Shown here one piece after another: positions 49,827-58,177 of a DNA stretch of 64,000 nt. A program made the position numbers and the translations under genes. This DNA is from CAYRGQ01 sp964423925. GTDB taxonomy: Bacteria > Bacteroidota > Bacteroidia > Sphingobacteriales > Sphingobacteriaceae. Location: NCBI GenBank assembly GCA_964423925.1, contig CAYRGQ010000001.1, positions 1 through 64,000 of the forward strand, given 5' to 3'. The first letter of the stretch is position 1. Each line of letters begins with the position of its first letter. The notes below the pieces were generated by a model, which saw nothing but the letters and a program-made list of their open reading frames with translations, was not told where the DNA came from and searched no databases.

Positions 49827-52622
49827 CTAATCTACTTTTTTTGCTTCAGCGACATTCTTTTTGACTTTCTTCCGAACCTCGGGACCTGCGGACGCCACTT
49901 CAAAGGCGCGGCTGACTAATGACAGCTGCTGTGCAATATGCTGTTTCGGATATCCGGTGGCTGTACTGCTACTTTCCTTTCTGGAGATAATGTCTAACGT
50001 CACGTTTCGGTTCCGCAGTTTGCGGCAGATATACGGCCATGCGCCCATGTTTTCCGGTTCTTCCTGTACCCAGTAGAAATCCACGGCATTCTTGTACTTA
50101 TAGCGGATCGCGCGCAGCTTATCCATGGGGATGGGGTAGAGCTGCTCCACGCGTACGATGGCCACGTCTTTGCGTTGGTCTGCCTGTTGTTTTTCCAATA
50201 GATCGTAATACACTTTTCCGGAGCAGAACAGTACGCGCTTCACATCGGCCGACTTCACGTACGAGTCGTCAATCACCTCCTGGAAGCTCGTATTCGTCGA
50301 AAACTCGCTCACGTCACTCACGACCTTCGGATGCCTTAGCAAGCTCTTCGGCGTGAACACGATCAACGGTTTGCGGTATTCGCGTTTCAGCTGCCTGCGC
50401 AATACGTGGAAGAAGTTTGCCGGTTGCGTACAGTTTACAACCTGCATATTATTTTCGGCACACAACTCCAGGAAGCGTTCGATCCGGGCTGAGGAGTGCT
50501 CAGGCCCTTGGCCTTCAAAGCCGTGTGGAAGCAGCATAACCAGCCCGTTTGATCGCCTCCACTTTGTTTCCGCGCTCGATATATATTGGTCGATGATAAT
50601 TTGCGCTCCATTAAAGAAGTCACCAAACTGTGCCTCCCAAATCGTCAGGGCATGGGGGTTAGCCAGTGCATACCCGTATTCAAAGCCCAATACGCCGTAT
50701 TCAGACAGGTGGGAGTTGTAAATGTTGAACAAATGCTTGCCTTTGATCTGGTGCAGCGGGATGTATTCCTCCTCGGAATCTTCAAGCGTCAGGATAGCGT
50801 GGCGATGCGAGAACGTTCCGCGCTCCACGTCTTGGCCACTGATACGTACCCGTTTTCCTTCGTCGAGCAGTGTAGCGTAGGCCATCAATTCAGCCATCGC
50901 CCAGTCAAAGGTTTTCTTCTCCACCATTTTTAGCCGTTCCTCAAAGAGGCGTACGGTCTTTCTGAAAAACTTCTTGTCGGACGGAAGGGTGCTAATCTCT
51001 TTTGCCAGACGCAAGAACGTGCTTTGCGGCACGCCTGTTTTTGCCGGTACGAAGATGTCCTCGTATTTGGCGCGGCGAATGCCCGACCATGCTCCGGAGA
51101 ACATCGGATTCTCTTGATCGATGCTTTCTTCTTCCTTCGACTCGTCCAAGCGCTTCTGCAGGAGGGCGCGGAACTTCTTTTCCATCTCCTGCGCCAGGTT
51201 GGCGTCTACGCTGCCGTTTTCCAACAGCTTTTTGTTGTATATCTCCCGTGGGTTGGGATGTTTTTCAATGATTTTGTACAGCAGGGGTTGGGTAAATTTG
51301 GGCTCGTCAGCCTCGTTATGACCGTAGCGACGGTAGCACAACAAGTCGATGAACACGTCCGTGTTGTAACGCTGACGGTATTCCACCGCCAAATTGATGG
51401 CGTATACCAGCGCCTCTACATCATCGCCGTTTACGTGGAACACCGGCGACAAGGTTACCTTGGCGATGTCCGTACAGTAGGTCGACGAACGGCCGTCCCG
51501 GAAGTTGGTGGTGAATCCGACTTGGTTGTTAACCACAATGTGAATTGTGCCACCCGTTTTAAATCCTTCCAGTTTCGACATCTGGATCACCTCGTATACG
51601 ATGCCTTGCGCCGCAATGGCGGCGTCGCCGTGGATGAGGATAGGGGCAATCCGGCTAGAATCGCCACCATATTTCATGTCGATTTTGGACCGTACGATCC
51701 CTTCTACGACCGGGTCCACCGCCTCGAGGTGAGAAGGGTTTGGTACCAAGCTCAGGTGGACGTCTTTGCCACTGTCGGTTTTGATATCGGTCGAAAAGCC
51801 CAAGTGATACTTCACGTCGCCACCAAAGTCTTGCTGCGGATCGTCGCTATACGTTTTTCCTTCGAACTCCGAGAACACGCTTTCGTACGACTTACCCATG
51901 ATGTTGGTCAAGACGTTGAGTCGACCCCGGTGGGCCATACCGATGACGAATTCTTCGATGCCCAGGTCGGCACCGCGGTTAACGACTGAGTCCAGTGCCG
52001 GAATCAAGCTTTCAGCCCCTTCGAGCGAGAAGCGTTTCTGACCGAGAAATTTGGTGCCGAGGAAACTTTCGAAGACGACCGCCTCATTGAGTTTTTGCAA
52101 GATTCGCTTTTTCTTTTCAAGGGAGAAATTAGGCGTATTGCGCTCGCTTTCCATCCGTGTGGTCAGCCACTTCACTTTTTCGGGATGACGCACGAAAAAG
52201 AACTCCGCCCCGATTGAGCGGCAGTACGTGTCTTCGAGCAGTTGGCGGATTTCCCGCAGGGTGGCAGGTCCTAGGCCGACTTCGACACCCGCATTGAAAA
52301 CGGTGTCCATGTCCTCTTCGGACAGGCCGAAAGTCGCCAATTCCTTGCCCGGATAATATTTTCGGCGCTGCCTTACCGGATTGGTTTGGGTGAAAAGATG
52401 TCCGCGGTCGCGATAGCCATTGATCATGTTGAGGACGTTGATTTCTTTCAACACATGGTCGGGCGTCACCGGCTGATCGGCGCTGCCGTTCTGGCCAAAC
52501 TCGAATCCCTCGAAGAACTTTTGCCAGCCAAAATCAACCGAATCCTTATCCTCGTTGTACGCTTGGTACAATGACTCGATGTAGGCCGGATCCGCGTTGC
52601 TTATATACGAAAACTTGCTCAT
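49827..52622 (-). CDS. sucA: 2-oxoglutarate dehydrogenase E1 component
   Basis: 931 aa, family length. It has the N-terminal SucA helix (SYISNADPAYIESLYQAYNEDKDSVDFGWQ), IGMAHRGRLNVLTNIMGKS, the thiamine diphosphate motif PILIHGDAAIAAQGIVYEV with the later NNQVGFTTN, and the C-terminal transketolase-like part (SHLSEYGVLGFEYGYA, EAQFGDFFNGAQIIIDQY, LLPHGFEGQGPEHSSARIERFLELCAENN). It decarboxylates 2-oxoglutarate and succinylates the E2 lipoyl group. Upstream gene of the sucAB operon. Confidence 0.98.
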   Translation of the reverse strand: MSKFSYISNADPAYIESLYQAYNEDKDSVDFGWQKFFEGFEFGQNGSADQPVTPDHVLKEINVLNMINGYRDRGHLFTQTNPVRQRRKYYPGKELATFGLSEEDMDTVFNAGVEVGLGPATLREIRQLLEDTYCRSIGAEFFFVRHPEKVKWLTTRMESERNTPNFSLEKKKRILQKLNEAVVFESFLGTKFLGQKRFSLEGAESLIPALDSVVNRGADLGIEEFVIGMAHRGRLNVLTNIMGKSYESVFSEFEGKTYSDDPQQDFGGDVKYHLGFSTDIKTDSGKDVHLSLVPNPSHLEAVDPVVEGIVRSKIDMKYGGDSSRIAPILIHGDAAIAAQGIVYEVIQMSKLEGFKTGGTIHIVVNNQVGFTTNFRDGRSSTYCTDIAKVTLSPVFHVNGDDVEALVYAINLAVEYRQRYNTDVFIDLLCYRRYGHNEADEPKFTQPLLYKIIEKHPNPREIYNKKLLENGSVDANLAQEMEKKFRALLQKRLDESKEEESIDQENPMFSGAWSGIRRAKYEDIFVPAKTGVPQSTFLRLAKEISTLPSDKKFFRKTVRLFEERLKMVEKKTFDWAMAELMAYATLLDEGKRVRISGQDVERGTFSHRHAILTLEDSEEEYIPLHQIKGKHLFNIYNSHLSEYGVLGFEYGYALANPHALTIWEAQFGDFFNGAQIIIDQYISSAETKWRRSNGLVMLLPHGFEGQGPEHSSARIERFLELCAENNMQVVNCTQPANFFHVLRRQLKREYRKPLIVFTPKSLLRHPKVVSDVSEFSTNTSFQEVIDDSYVKSADVKRVLFCSGKVYYDLLEKQQADQRKDVAIVRVEQLYPIPMDKLRAIRYKYKNAVDFYWVQEEPENMGAWPYICRKLRNRNVTLDIISRKESSSTATGYPKQHIAQQLSLVSRAFEVASAGPEVRKKVKKNVAEAKKVD

Positions 52623-52647
52623 TTGTTTGATTATACGAAAAGATACA

Positions 52648-52655
52648 CAAAGTTA
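52648..52655 (-). promoter_or_regulatory. Promoter -7 box of sucAB
   Basis: TAACTTTG on the minus strand, perfect TAnnTTTG, 25 nt upstream of the sucA ATG. No -33 TTG at the usual distance. Confidence 0.45.
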
Positions 52656-52788
52656 TAAATTATTGCTGCATGCCATAGCATATAAGTTATATATAATGCA
52701 AAATTGAAGCCAAATCAGCCTCGCGAAAACGTGCACGAAGTTTTGTCCTGGGTATCTGCAGGCGCGGTGTTGGGTGTGTCAATTGGGA

Positions 52789-54036
52789 TTAATCAATCAT
52801 TTCTGCCAGGGATGGTTCAAGCCGACGCATCAGCCGTTGCCAATCGACGGGTTTGTTTTCGCGGGCACTGCTGCCCACGCCTGCGATATGGGCCCAGTTG
52901 CCATAATTGGTGGATGGATTGTAATCGATGAGCTTTTCCTCAAACCACGCCGCGCCCTGCAGCCAAGGCACCCGCAATTCTTGAGTCAAGTAAGCCGCTA
53001 CGAGCACGCGCATTTCGGTCGGAACCCAGCCCGAGGTGTTCAGTTGGCGCATACCGTGGTCTACCAGCGGAACACCCGTGCGTGCGTCTTTCCACTGTTC
53101 GAAGTATTCGTCATCCGTCCGCGTTTCATAGGGCAGTTTCTCGGCGAAGCCTTGTGCCTGAAAAAACCTATTCCCGTGTTTCTTGAACATAAAACGATAA
53201 TAGTCGCGCCACAGCAATTTTAAGATGTTAGCTTCGGTTTGTTTTTTGCCCAAGCGGACTTCGGCGGCCTTTAACTCATGGAATAGTAGGTTGGGGGATA
53301 ACGCGCCCACCGCCACGTGCGGCGACAATTGGCTGTACGCAAGCGTATGCTGTGGCTTGCTGAGAAAGGCCTCCATCGCTTGCAATGCTGCATCTTCACC
53401 ACCCTGCATTGGCAGCTCGGCGGCTTGCGCTATATTTTCATCGCAGTACCCTAGTTCGCTAAGCGTGGGCACTGTCGTGGGCGCCAATTCGGCCGGCACT
53501 ACGATCCGTTCGGGCGACGCCAGGGTGGGGCGAATACTGCTTTCGCGCTCCGCCTTTTTGCGGAACGTAGCGAAAGAATCAGGGATGTCTTTTATAGGAA
53601 AGGGCAAGTCCTCTTTGTGGTAGAGCGTGTGCCCGATAAAATGTTTTAGATTAATCTGTTGCTTCCAAAGGGCTGCCTCAACCCACGCGGAGACTTGCGT
53701 TTCTTCGAATGCCACTTCGCGATGATGGTACACCTCATCCGCCTGATACCGGAGGGTCAGTTCAGGCAAGATCTCTTCGGGTTTGCCCAGCGCGATGAAC
53801 AAGTCGCCGCCCAACGCCTGCATCGCCTGCTTGAGCGCAGCTACGGTTTCAAGCAAGAAGGCGGCGCGGAGGACTCCGGTCTTTTGTGTGCCGAATAAAC
53901 CTTCGCCGAAATGCCTCGGGTCGAAGCAATACACAGGAATCACGCACCCCCCTTGCTCCGCCGCGCGAAGCAATACCTCATTATCGTGAATACGCAAGTC
54001 GTTCCTAAGCCAAGCTAGAATAGTCTTCCCCCTCAT
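52789..54036 (-). CDS. Cryptochrome DASH / deoxyribodipyrimidine photolyase
   Basis: 415 aa from the ATG at 54036, preceded by CAGGAGCG, a rare strong Shine-Dalgarno; 13 more codons in frame upstream are unlikely. The N-terminal photolyase Rossmann domain begins ILAWLRNDLRIHDNEVLLRA with VIPVYCFDPRHFGEGLFGTQKTG. The FAD-binding domain shows LAYSQLSPHVAVGALSP, LLWRDYYRFMFKKHGNRFF, VPLVDHGMRQLNTSGWVPTEMRVLVAAYLTQEL and NYGNWAHIAGVG. It is of the DASH class, which repairs CPDs mainly in single-stranded DNA. A promoter -7 box TATATTTG is at 54080-54073 with TTTG 23 nt further up. Confidence 0.92.
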   Translation of the reverse strand: MRGKTILAWLRNDLRIHDNEVLLRAAEQGGCVIPVYCFDPRHFGEGLFGTQKTGVLRAAFLLETVAALKQAMQALGGDLFIALGKPEEILPELTLRYQADEVYHHREVAFEETQVSAWVEAALWKQQINLKHFIGHTLYHKEDLPFPIKDIPDSFATFRKKAERESSIRPTLASPERIVVPAELAPTTVPTLSELGYCDENIAQAAELPMQGGEDAALQAMEAFLSKPQHTLAYSQLSPHVAVGALSPNLLFHELKAAEVRLGKKQTEANILKLLWRDYYRFMFKKHGNRFFQAQGFAEKLPYETRTDDEYFEQWKDARTGVPLVDHGMRQLNTSGWVPTEMRVLVAAYLTQELRVPWLQGAAWFEEKLIDYNPSTNYGNWAHIAGVGSSARENKPVDWQRLMRRLEPSLAEMID

Positions 54037-54072
54037 TTTACGCTCCTGTAATCGATGTGTTGCTAAGTTGCA

Positions 54073-54107
54073 CAAATATAGACTATTATGGCATTAAAAC
54101 GGCCAAA
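54073..54107 (-). promoter_or_regulatory. Promoter of the cryptochrome DASH gene
   Basis: TTTG (54107-54104), 23-nt spacer, TATATTTG (54080-54073). Perfect boxes at the upper edge of the spacing range; 36 nt upstream of the ATG. Confidence 0.5.
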
Positions 54108-54265
54108 TGCCGTGTTCTGACGCAAATATTGACAATAAATCCACAATTGTGCATAATTGCCGGAAAGGTTCGGGACGGAGGTTCCGCACGTTAGTTCCAA
54201 TCCCATTTTTTTCAGAATTCCATAAACTAATTCGTGTAAAATCTGTACTAATACTATGATCGTGT

Positions 54266-54273
54266 TATTTTTG
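54266..54273 (+). promoter_or_regulatory. Promoter -7 box of the SDR gene pair
   Basis: TATTTTTG, perfect TAnnTTTG, 33 nt before the ATG at 54307. No -33 TTG at 17-23 nt. Confidence 0.45.
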
Positions 54274-54306
54274 TCGGGATGACTAACTTTTCGGGGTGTG
54301 TAGACT

Positions 54307-55236
54307 ATGGATGTATTGATAACAGGCCTTAATAATTACCTGGCTCAAGACGTAGCCATTTGCCTGGCGGGGTACGACTACCAAGTCACTTGCTTGGTAC
54401 GCAATAAACGCCACGTCAGCCGTGTGGCGGATGGCAAGTACGGGATCAATTTGGTAGAGGCGAACTTATTTCGCGACGGGCAGGATATTCGTATTCCCGA
54501 GCAGACCAATGTGGCTTTGTTTTTTAGCCAGGCCCCCGTTAATGATACTGAATTGCGCATCAGCATGGACATGTTGGCGCTTGATCGTTACCTCCAGATT
54601 CTGAAGCAGGCACGATGCGAGCACCTTATTTACGTCACAAAGTTATTGGATGATGGGCGCCTCGACCTCATTCGTCGCCACCTTTTTAATTCGGGTTTTA
54701 CACACACCATCGTACGCGTTAGCAACATCATCGGCAAAGGTTCGTCGCTGATGCGGGTGTTCTCGCGATTGGAGCGCCGCCCGCTGATCATGTTTTCGAG
54801 GGAATTCGAAAAGTATAAGTGCCAGCCTGTGGCCTTGTCAGACGTTTGTCGCATCCTACATGGTATTATGCTAAATCCCCAAATTTACGGCCAGATACTC
54901 GATATCGGAGGAGACGAGGTGATGACGTATAGGGTGATGTTCGAACGGTATCTTCGCGTTATCAACCGCCCACTGCCGGCCGTGCGTCTGCCGTTGAGCA
55001 GTTCCCGCGTCACCGCTTGGGTCTATCGTTATTTTTATCGGTTGGAACATGATTTAGTGGAGGCCTTGGAGGCAAATATCGGCCACGATGTCGTGTGTAC
55101 GCATGGCGAAATTGCGGCGACGCACCCCATGGAGATGCTCTCGTTCGAAGAGGCCGTTCGTAAGGCGGTGGGATTGGTAGGTAAAGACAATAATTCCGGA
55201 CGGACTAAGAAAAATTTTCAGTTATCCGATGAATAA
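54307..55236 (+). CDS. SDR-like NAD(P)-binding-fold protein with degraded glycine motif
   Basis: 309 aa. It follows the extended short-chain dehydrogenase plan (MDVLITGLNNYLAQDVAICLAGYDYQVTCLVRNKRHV... LIYVTKLL... TIVRVSNIIGKGSSLMRVF... QPVALSDVCRILHGIMLN... DIGGDEVMTYRVMFERYLRVINR), but the TGxxGxxG cofactor loop reads TGLNNYLA and the catalytic YxxxK is not evident. It may not bind NAD normally. It overlaps the following TIGR01777-type gene by 8 nt and is divergent from the cryptochrome gene. Probable regulatory or membrane-lipid related role is guesswork. Function unassigned. Confidence 0.78.
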   Translation: MDVLITGLNNYLAQDVAICLAGYDYQVTCLVRNKRHVSRVADGKYGINLVEANLFRDGQDIRIPEQTNVALFFSQAPVNDTELRISMDMLALDRYLQILKQARCEHLIYVTKLLDDGRLDLIRRHLFNSGFTHTIVRVSNIIGKGSSLMRVFSRLERRPLIMFSREFEKYKCQPVALSDVCRILHGIMLNPQIYGQILDIGGDEVMTYRVMFERYLRVINRPLPAVRLPLSSSRVTAWVYRYFYRLEHDLVEALEANIGHDVVCTHGEIAATHPMEMLSFEEAVRKAVGLVGKDNNSGRTKKNFQLSDE

Positions 55237-56155
55237 CCGTGTGTTAATTACTGGGGGTAGTGGATTGGTTGGCCGGCATCTTTGTCAGGAGCTTGCGGAC
55301 CGAGGTTATTGGATCAATGTACTGACACGCGCCACGGATATGACGGACCAAGGACGCCTTCGGTATTTCAACTGGGACGTCGAGAAGGGCCGTATCGATC
55401 CCGCCTGCCTAGAGGGAGTGAACTACGTAATCCACCTGGCCGGCGAAAACATTGGTGCACTGCCCTGGAGCAACCGCCGCAAGGAAGCCATCGTCGATAG
55501 TCGTATAGATCCCATCGCGATTTTGTATCGGCACATGGAAACCACGCCAAACCACGTAAAAGCTGTCATCTCTGCTTCGGCTACGGGATATTATGGCGAC
55601 CGGGGTGCTGAATTACTTACCGAGGAGCATGCGCCTAAAAAAGGTTTTTTGGGCGATACGTGTGTGCGGTGGGAGCGGGCCGTGCAAGAAGGGCAACGGC
55701 TAGGTTTGCGTACCGTCAGCCTTAGAAGCGGGGCGGTATTGGCTGCGAAGGGGGGTATGTACGGCAAGATTCGTTCGCTGGCGCGTGCGGGGTTGGGAGT
55801 GGTTTTCGGAAACGGGCGACAGTACCTTCCCTGGGTGCATATCGATGATGCCGTACAAGCTTATATCCATGCGATGGAAAACCCCGCAATGATTGGCGCC
55901 TACAACCTGGTTGCGCCGGAACAAATCACGCTGGGGGAGTTCACCAAGCAGGTTGCCGCATTTTTTGGAAAAACCATCTGGATACCACCCATTCCCGTTA
56001 CTTTGCTTAAAATCGTGATAGGGCAAATGAGCCAAATATTGCTTGATAGTACCCGAGTGTCAGCCGACAAGTTGATAGCTTCGGGGTTCAAATTTCGCTA
56101 TCCCATGCTGCGTAGCGCTATTGACCAATGCGAGCGCCCGGCAACTGCTGACTAG
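55229..56155 (+). CDS. TIGR01777-family NAD-dependent epimerase/dehydratase
   Basis: 308 aa. Intact Rossmann motif VLITGGSGLVGRHLCQEL at about 4-21; the family blocks YVIHLAGENIGALPWSNRRKEAIVDSRI, SASATGYYGDRG, ERAVQEGQRLGLRTVSLRSGAVL, GRQYLPWVHIDDAVQAYIHAMENP and GAYNLVAPEQITLGEFTKQVA are all present. The YfcH/SDR39U1 group has no firmly assigned substrate. Overlaps the upstream degenerate SDR by 8 nt, so the pair is co-translated. Confidence 0.92.
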   Translation: MNNRVLITGGSGLVGRHLCQELADRGYWINVLTRATDMTDQGRLRYFNWDVEKGRIDPACLEGVNYVIHLAGENIGALPWSNRRKEAIVDSRIDPIAILYRHMETTPNHVKAVISASATGYYGDRGAELLTEEHAPKKGFLGDTCVRWERAVQEGQRLGLRTVSLRSGAVLAAKGGMYGKIRSLARAGLGVVFGNGRQYLPWVHIDDAVQAYIHAMENPAMIGAYNLVAPEQITLGEFTKQVAAFFGKTIWIPPIPVTLLKIVIGQMSQILLDSTRVSADKLIASGFKFRYPMLRSAIDQCERPATAD

Positions 56156-56161
56156 GTTAAC

Positions 56162-56821
56162 CTAGCGGTCTGTCTCCTGTCCGATGGCCTCGATGACAAC
56201 TTTACCGCCCCGACCAGGGGTCCCGGAATAAATCATGCCTTGTGGCAAAGCTGCTAAGGGCCTTCCGATGATGGAGGGGTTGATGCGTCCGTAGATGTTT
56301 CGAATTTCCGACTGGGGGTTGTTTCGGTATCCGCCTGCTCGGGTGTCAATGGCGACGTAATGTCGGTCGCGACGGTTCTCGGATTGGGGTGCAATGCCCG
56401 CTTCGTCGTAGCGCAGGGTTACGTCGCCGCCATTTCCGTTAGGATGGGTCCGAAAGCCGTTGTTGGCATCCATGCCACCGGCGAGGACGAATAGCGACCC
56501 CAGCTCGTCAAATCGAATGTCGATATCGAAATCGGTTCCGTTGTTTTTTCCATCATTACCGAAAATAGACGCCCCTTTCCCAATGTCGGCATGTTTGACC
56601 ACCAAATTTACGGCCTTCTTTCCGACGAATCGGATGCTGGAACGGTCCGCCATGATGAGCGTATCGATGTACACCGTTAGGGTGGAGTCGCCACGGGCGA
56701 ACGTTTCATTGTCACGTTTTCCGATTTCTAACTTGGTGAGGTGGACCGTGTTGCGTTCCTGCTCTTGGCCGATGGCCGATGCCGCGATCAGCATGATCAG
56801 GCTTGCGATGAGCGTTTTCAT
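56162..56821 (-). CDS. Secreted protein of unknown function, beta-strand rich
   Basis: 219 aa. Signal peptide MKTLIASLIMLIAASAIGQ. The mature part alternates hydrophobic strands with charged turns (TVHLTKLEIGKRDNETFARGDSTLTVYIDTLIMADRSSIRFVGKKAVNLVVKHADIG in short runs) and then Gly/Asn-rich segments (GNDGKNNGTDF, RTHPNGNGGD, GTPGRGGK) suggestive of a right-handed beta-helix or small beta-sandwich. No known domain recognised. The gene converges on the TIGR01777 gene, whose stop is 6 nt away. Confidence 0.7.
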   Translation of the reverse strand: MKTLIASLIMLIAASAIGQEQERNTVHLTKLEIGKRDNETFARGDSTLTVYIDTLIMADRSSIRFVGKKAVNLVVKHADIGKGASIFGNDGKNNGTDFDIDIRFDELGSLFVLAGGMDANNGFRTHPNGNGGDVTLRYDEAGIAPQSENRRDRHYVAIDTRAGGYRNNPQSEIRNIYGRINPSIIGRPLAALPQGMIYSGTPGRGGKVVIEAIGQETDR

Positions 56822-56926
56822 ATCATTCTCCTTAATTGCCTACCTAGTTTAGACAACCAGGCAGGCAAAAAGGTTTAATGGATATCGTGAGGCCGGCGGG
56901 GTGCCGGCCTATAAAATGGCGAGCTG

Positions 56927-57982
56927 CTAGGACAAGCCCAGCAATTCCCGATTGAGTGCTTTGTCTACACCCGACGCTGCGAAGTCGTCGAAGGCTTTGT
57001 CGGTCACCTCGATGATGTGTTTTTGAATGAACGGTGCGCCTTCGCGAGCACCGGCTACCGGATGCTTGATGGCGCATTCCCACTCCATCACGGCCCAGCC
57101 GTCGTAGTCGTAAGTGCTCAGTTTGGAGAAGATTCCCTTGAAATCAACCTGGCCGTCGCCCAACGAACGGAATCGACCTGCGCGGTTTGCCCAATCCTGG
57201 TAGCCACCGTACACGCCTTGACGGCCTGAGGGATTAAACTCGGCGTCCTTGACATGGAACATCCGGATTCGCTCATGGTAAATATCGATAAATGACAGGT
57301 AATCCATGCACTGCAATAGGAAGTGGGAGGGATCGTATAGTATGCAGGCGCGCTTGTGTCCGCCTAGTTTTTCGAGGAACATTTCATAGCTCACGCCATC
57401 GTGCAGATCTTCGCCCGGGTGGATTTCGTAACAAACGTCCACGCCTTGTTCGTCGAATGCGTCAAGGATGGAGCGCCAACGGGCTGCCAGCTCGCTGAAT
57501 CCGTCGTCTACCAGGCCGGCGGCGCGCTGCGGCCAAGGATATACGGTGGGCCAGAGGAGTGCGCCACTGAAGGTGCCGTGAACATTTAGTCCCAAGTTGC
57601 GCGATGCTTTCGCGGCATATTTCAATTGCTGCACGGCCCATTCCTGACGGGCAGCGGGATTTTTATGGTGCTCGCTCGGCGCGAATCCGTCAAACAGCCG
57701 ATCGTAGGCGGGGTGTACCGCCACGAGCTGTCCTTGCAGGTGCGTGGATAATTCCGAAATACTCAGGCCGGCAGCTTCCACGGTGCCTTTGATTTCGTCA
57801 GCATAGTCTTTGCTTTCAGCAGCTTGTTGCAGATTGATGATACGGCTGTCCCACGTCGGTATCTGTACGCCTTTGTAGCCTAGTGATTTTGCCCATTCGC
57901 AAATCGATGCTAAGCTGTTAAACGGCGCTTCGTCACCAAGAAATTGAGCTAAAAAGATTCCTGGACCTTGGATTGTTTTCAT
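56927..57982 (-). CDS. Sugar phosphate isomerase/epimerase (xylose isomerase-like TIM barrel)
   Basis: 351 aa. AP-endonuclease-2/xylose-isomerase-like TIM barrel: FLAQFLGDEAPFNSLASICEWAKSLGYKGVQIPTW at the start, ELSTHLQGQLVAVHPAYD, LNVHGTFSGALLW, VCYEIHPGEDLHDG with a likely metal-binding Glu-His, YDPSHFLLQCMDY, HVKDAEFNP and AVMEWECAIKHP. Such proteins interconvert keto- or inositol-type sugars; many are part of myo-inositol or unusual sugar catabolism. A -7 box TACTTTTG lies 41 nt upstream. Substrate not assigned. Confidence 0.88.
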   Translation of the reverse strand: MKTIQGPGIFLAQFLGDEAPFNSLASICEWAKSLGYKGVQIPTWDSRIINLQQAAESKDYADEIKGTVEAAGLSISELSTHLQGQLVAVHPAYDRLFDGFAPSEHHKNPAARQEWAVQQLKYAAKASRNLGLNVHGTFSGALLWPTVYPWPQRAAGLVDDGFSELAARWRSILDAFDEQGVDVCYEIHPGEDLHDGVSYEMFLEKLGGHKRACILYDPSHFLLQCMDYLSFIDIYHERIRMFHVKDAEFNPSGRQGVYGGYQDWANRAGRFRSLGDGQVDFKGIFSKLSTYDYDGWAVMEWECAIKHPVAGAREGAPFIQKHIIEVTDKAFDDFAASGVDKALNRELLGLS

Positions 57983-58023
57983 ATGGGTCTATCTGTTTTA
58001 AGGTTTTAATAATGTATGCCTCC

Positions 58024-58031
58024 CAAAAGTA
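58024..58031 (-). promoter_or_regulatory. Promoter -7 box of the isomerase gene
   Basis: TACTTTTG on the minus strand, a perfect TAnnTTTG, 41 nt upstream of the ATG at 57982. No matching -33. Confidence 0.4.
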
Positions 58032-58177
58032 TAAAATATATAGGGATTTCCCACTCGTGCAACATCGGCAAAAAAATCCGTCTGTTGTAACATCGACGGC
58101 ATTTGCCGACTCTTATGCAAGAAGGCCAACAAACGGCCAGTATTCATCACACATGACAAAAACGTAACCTTATTCAC

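Noticed and set aside
51024..51989. 321-codon plus-strand ORF inside sucA
   Set aside because: Antisense shadow; Val/Arg-rich translation without any domain, while sucA is intact.
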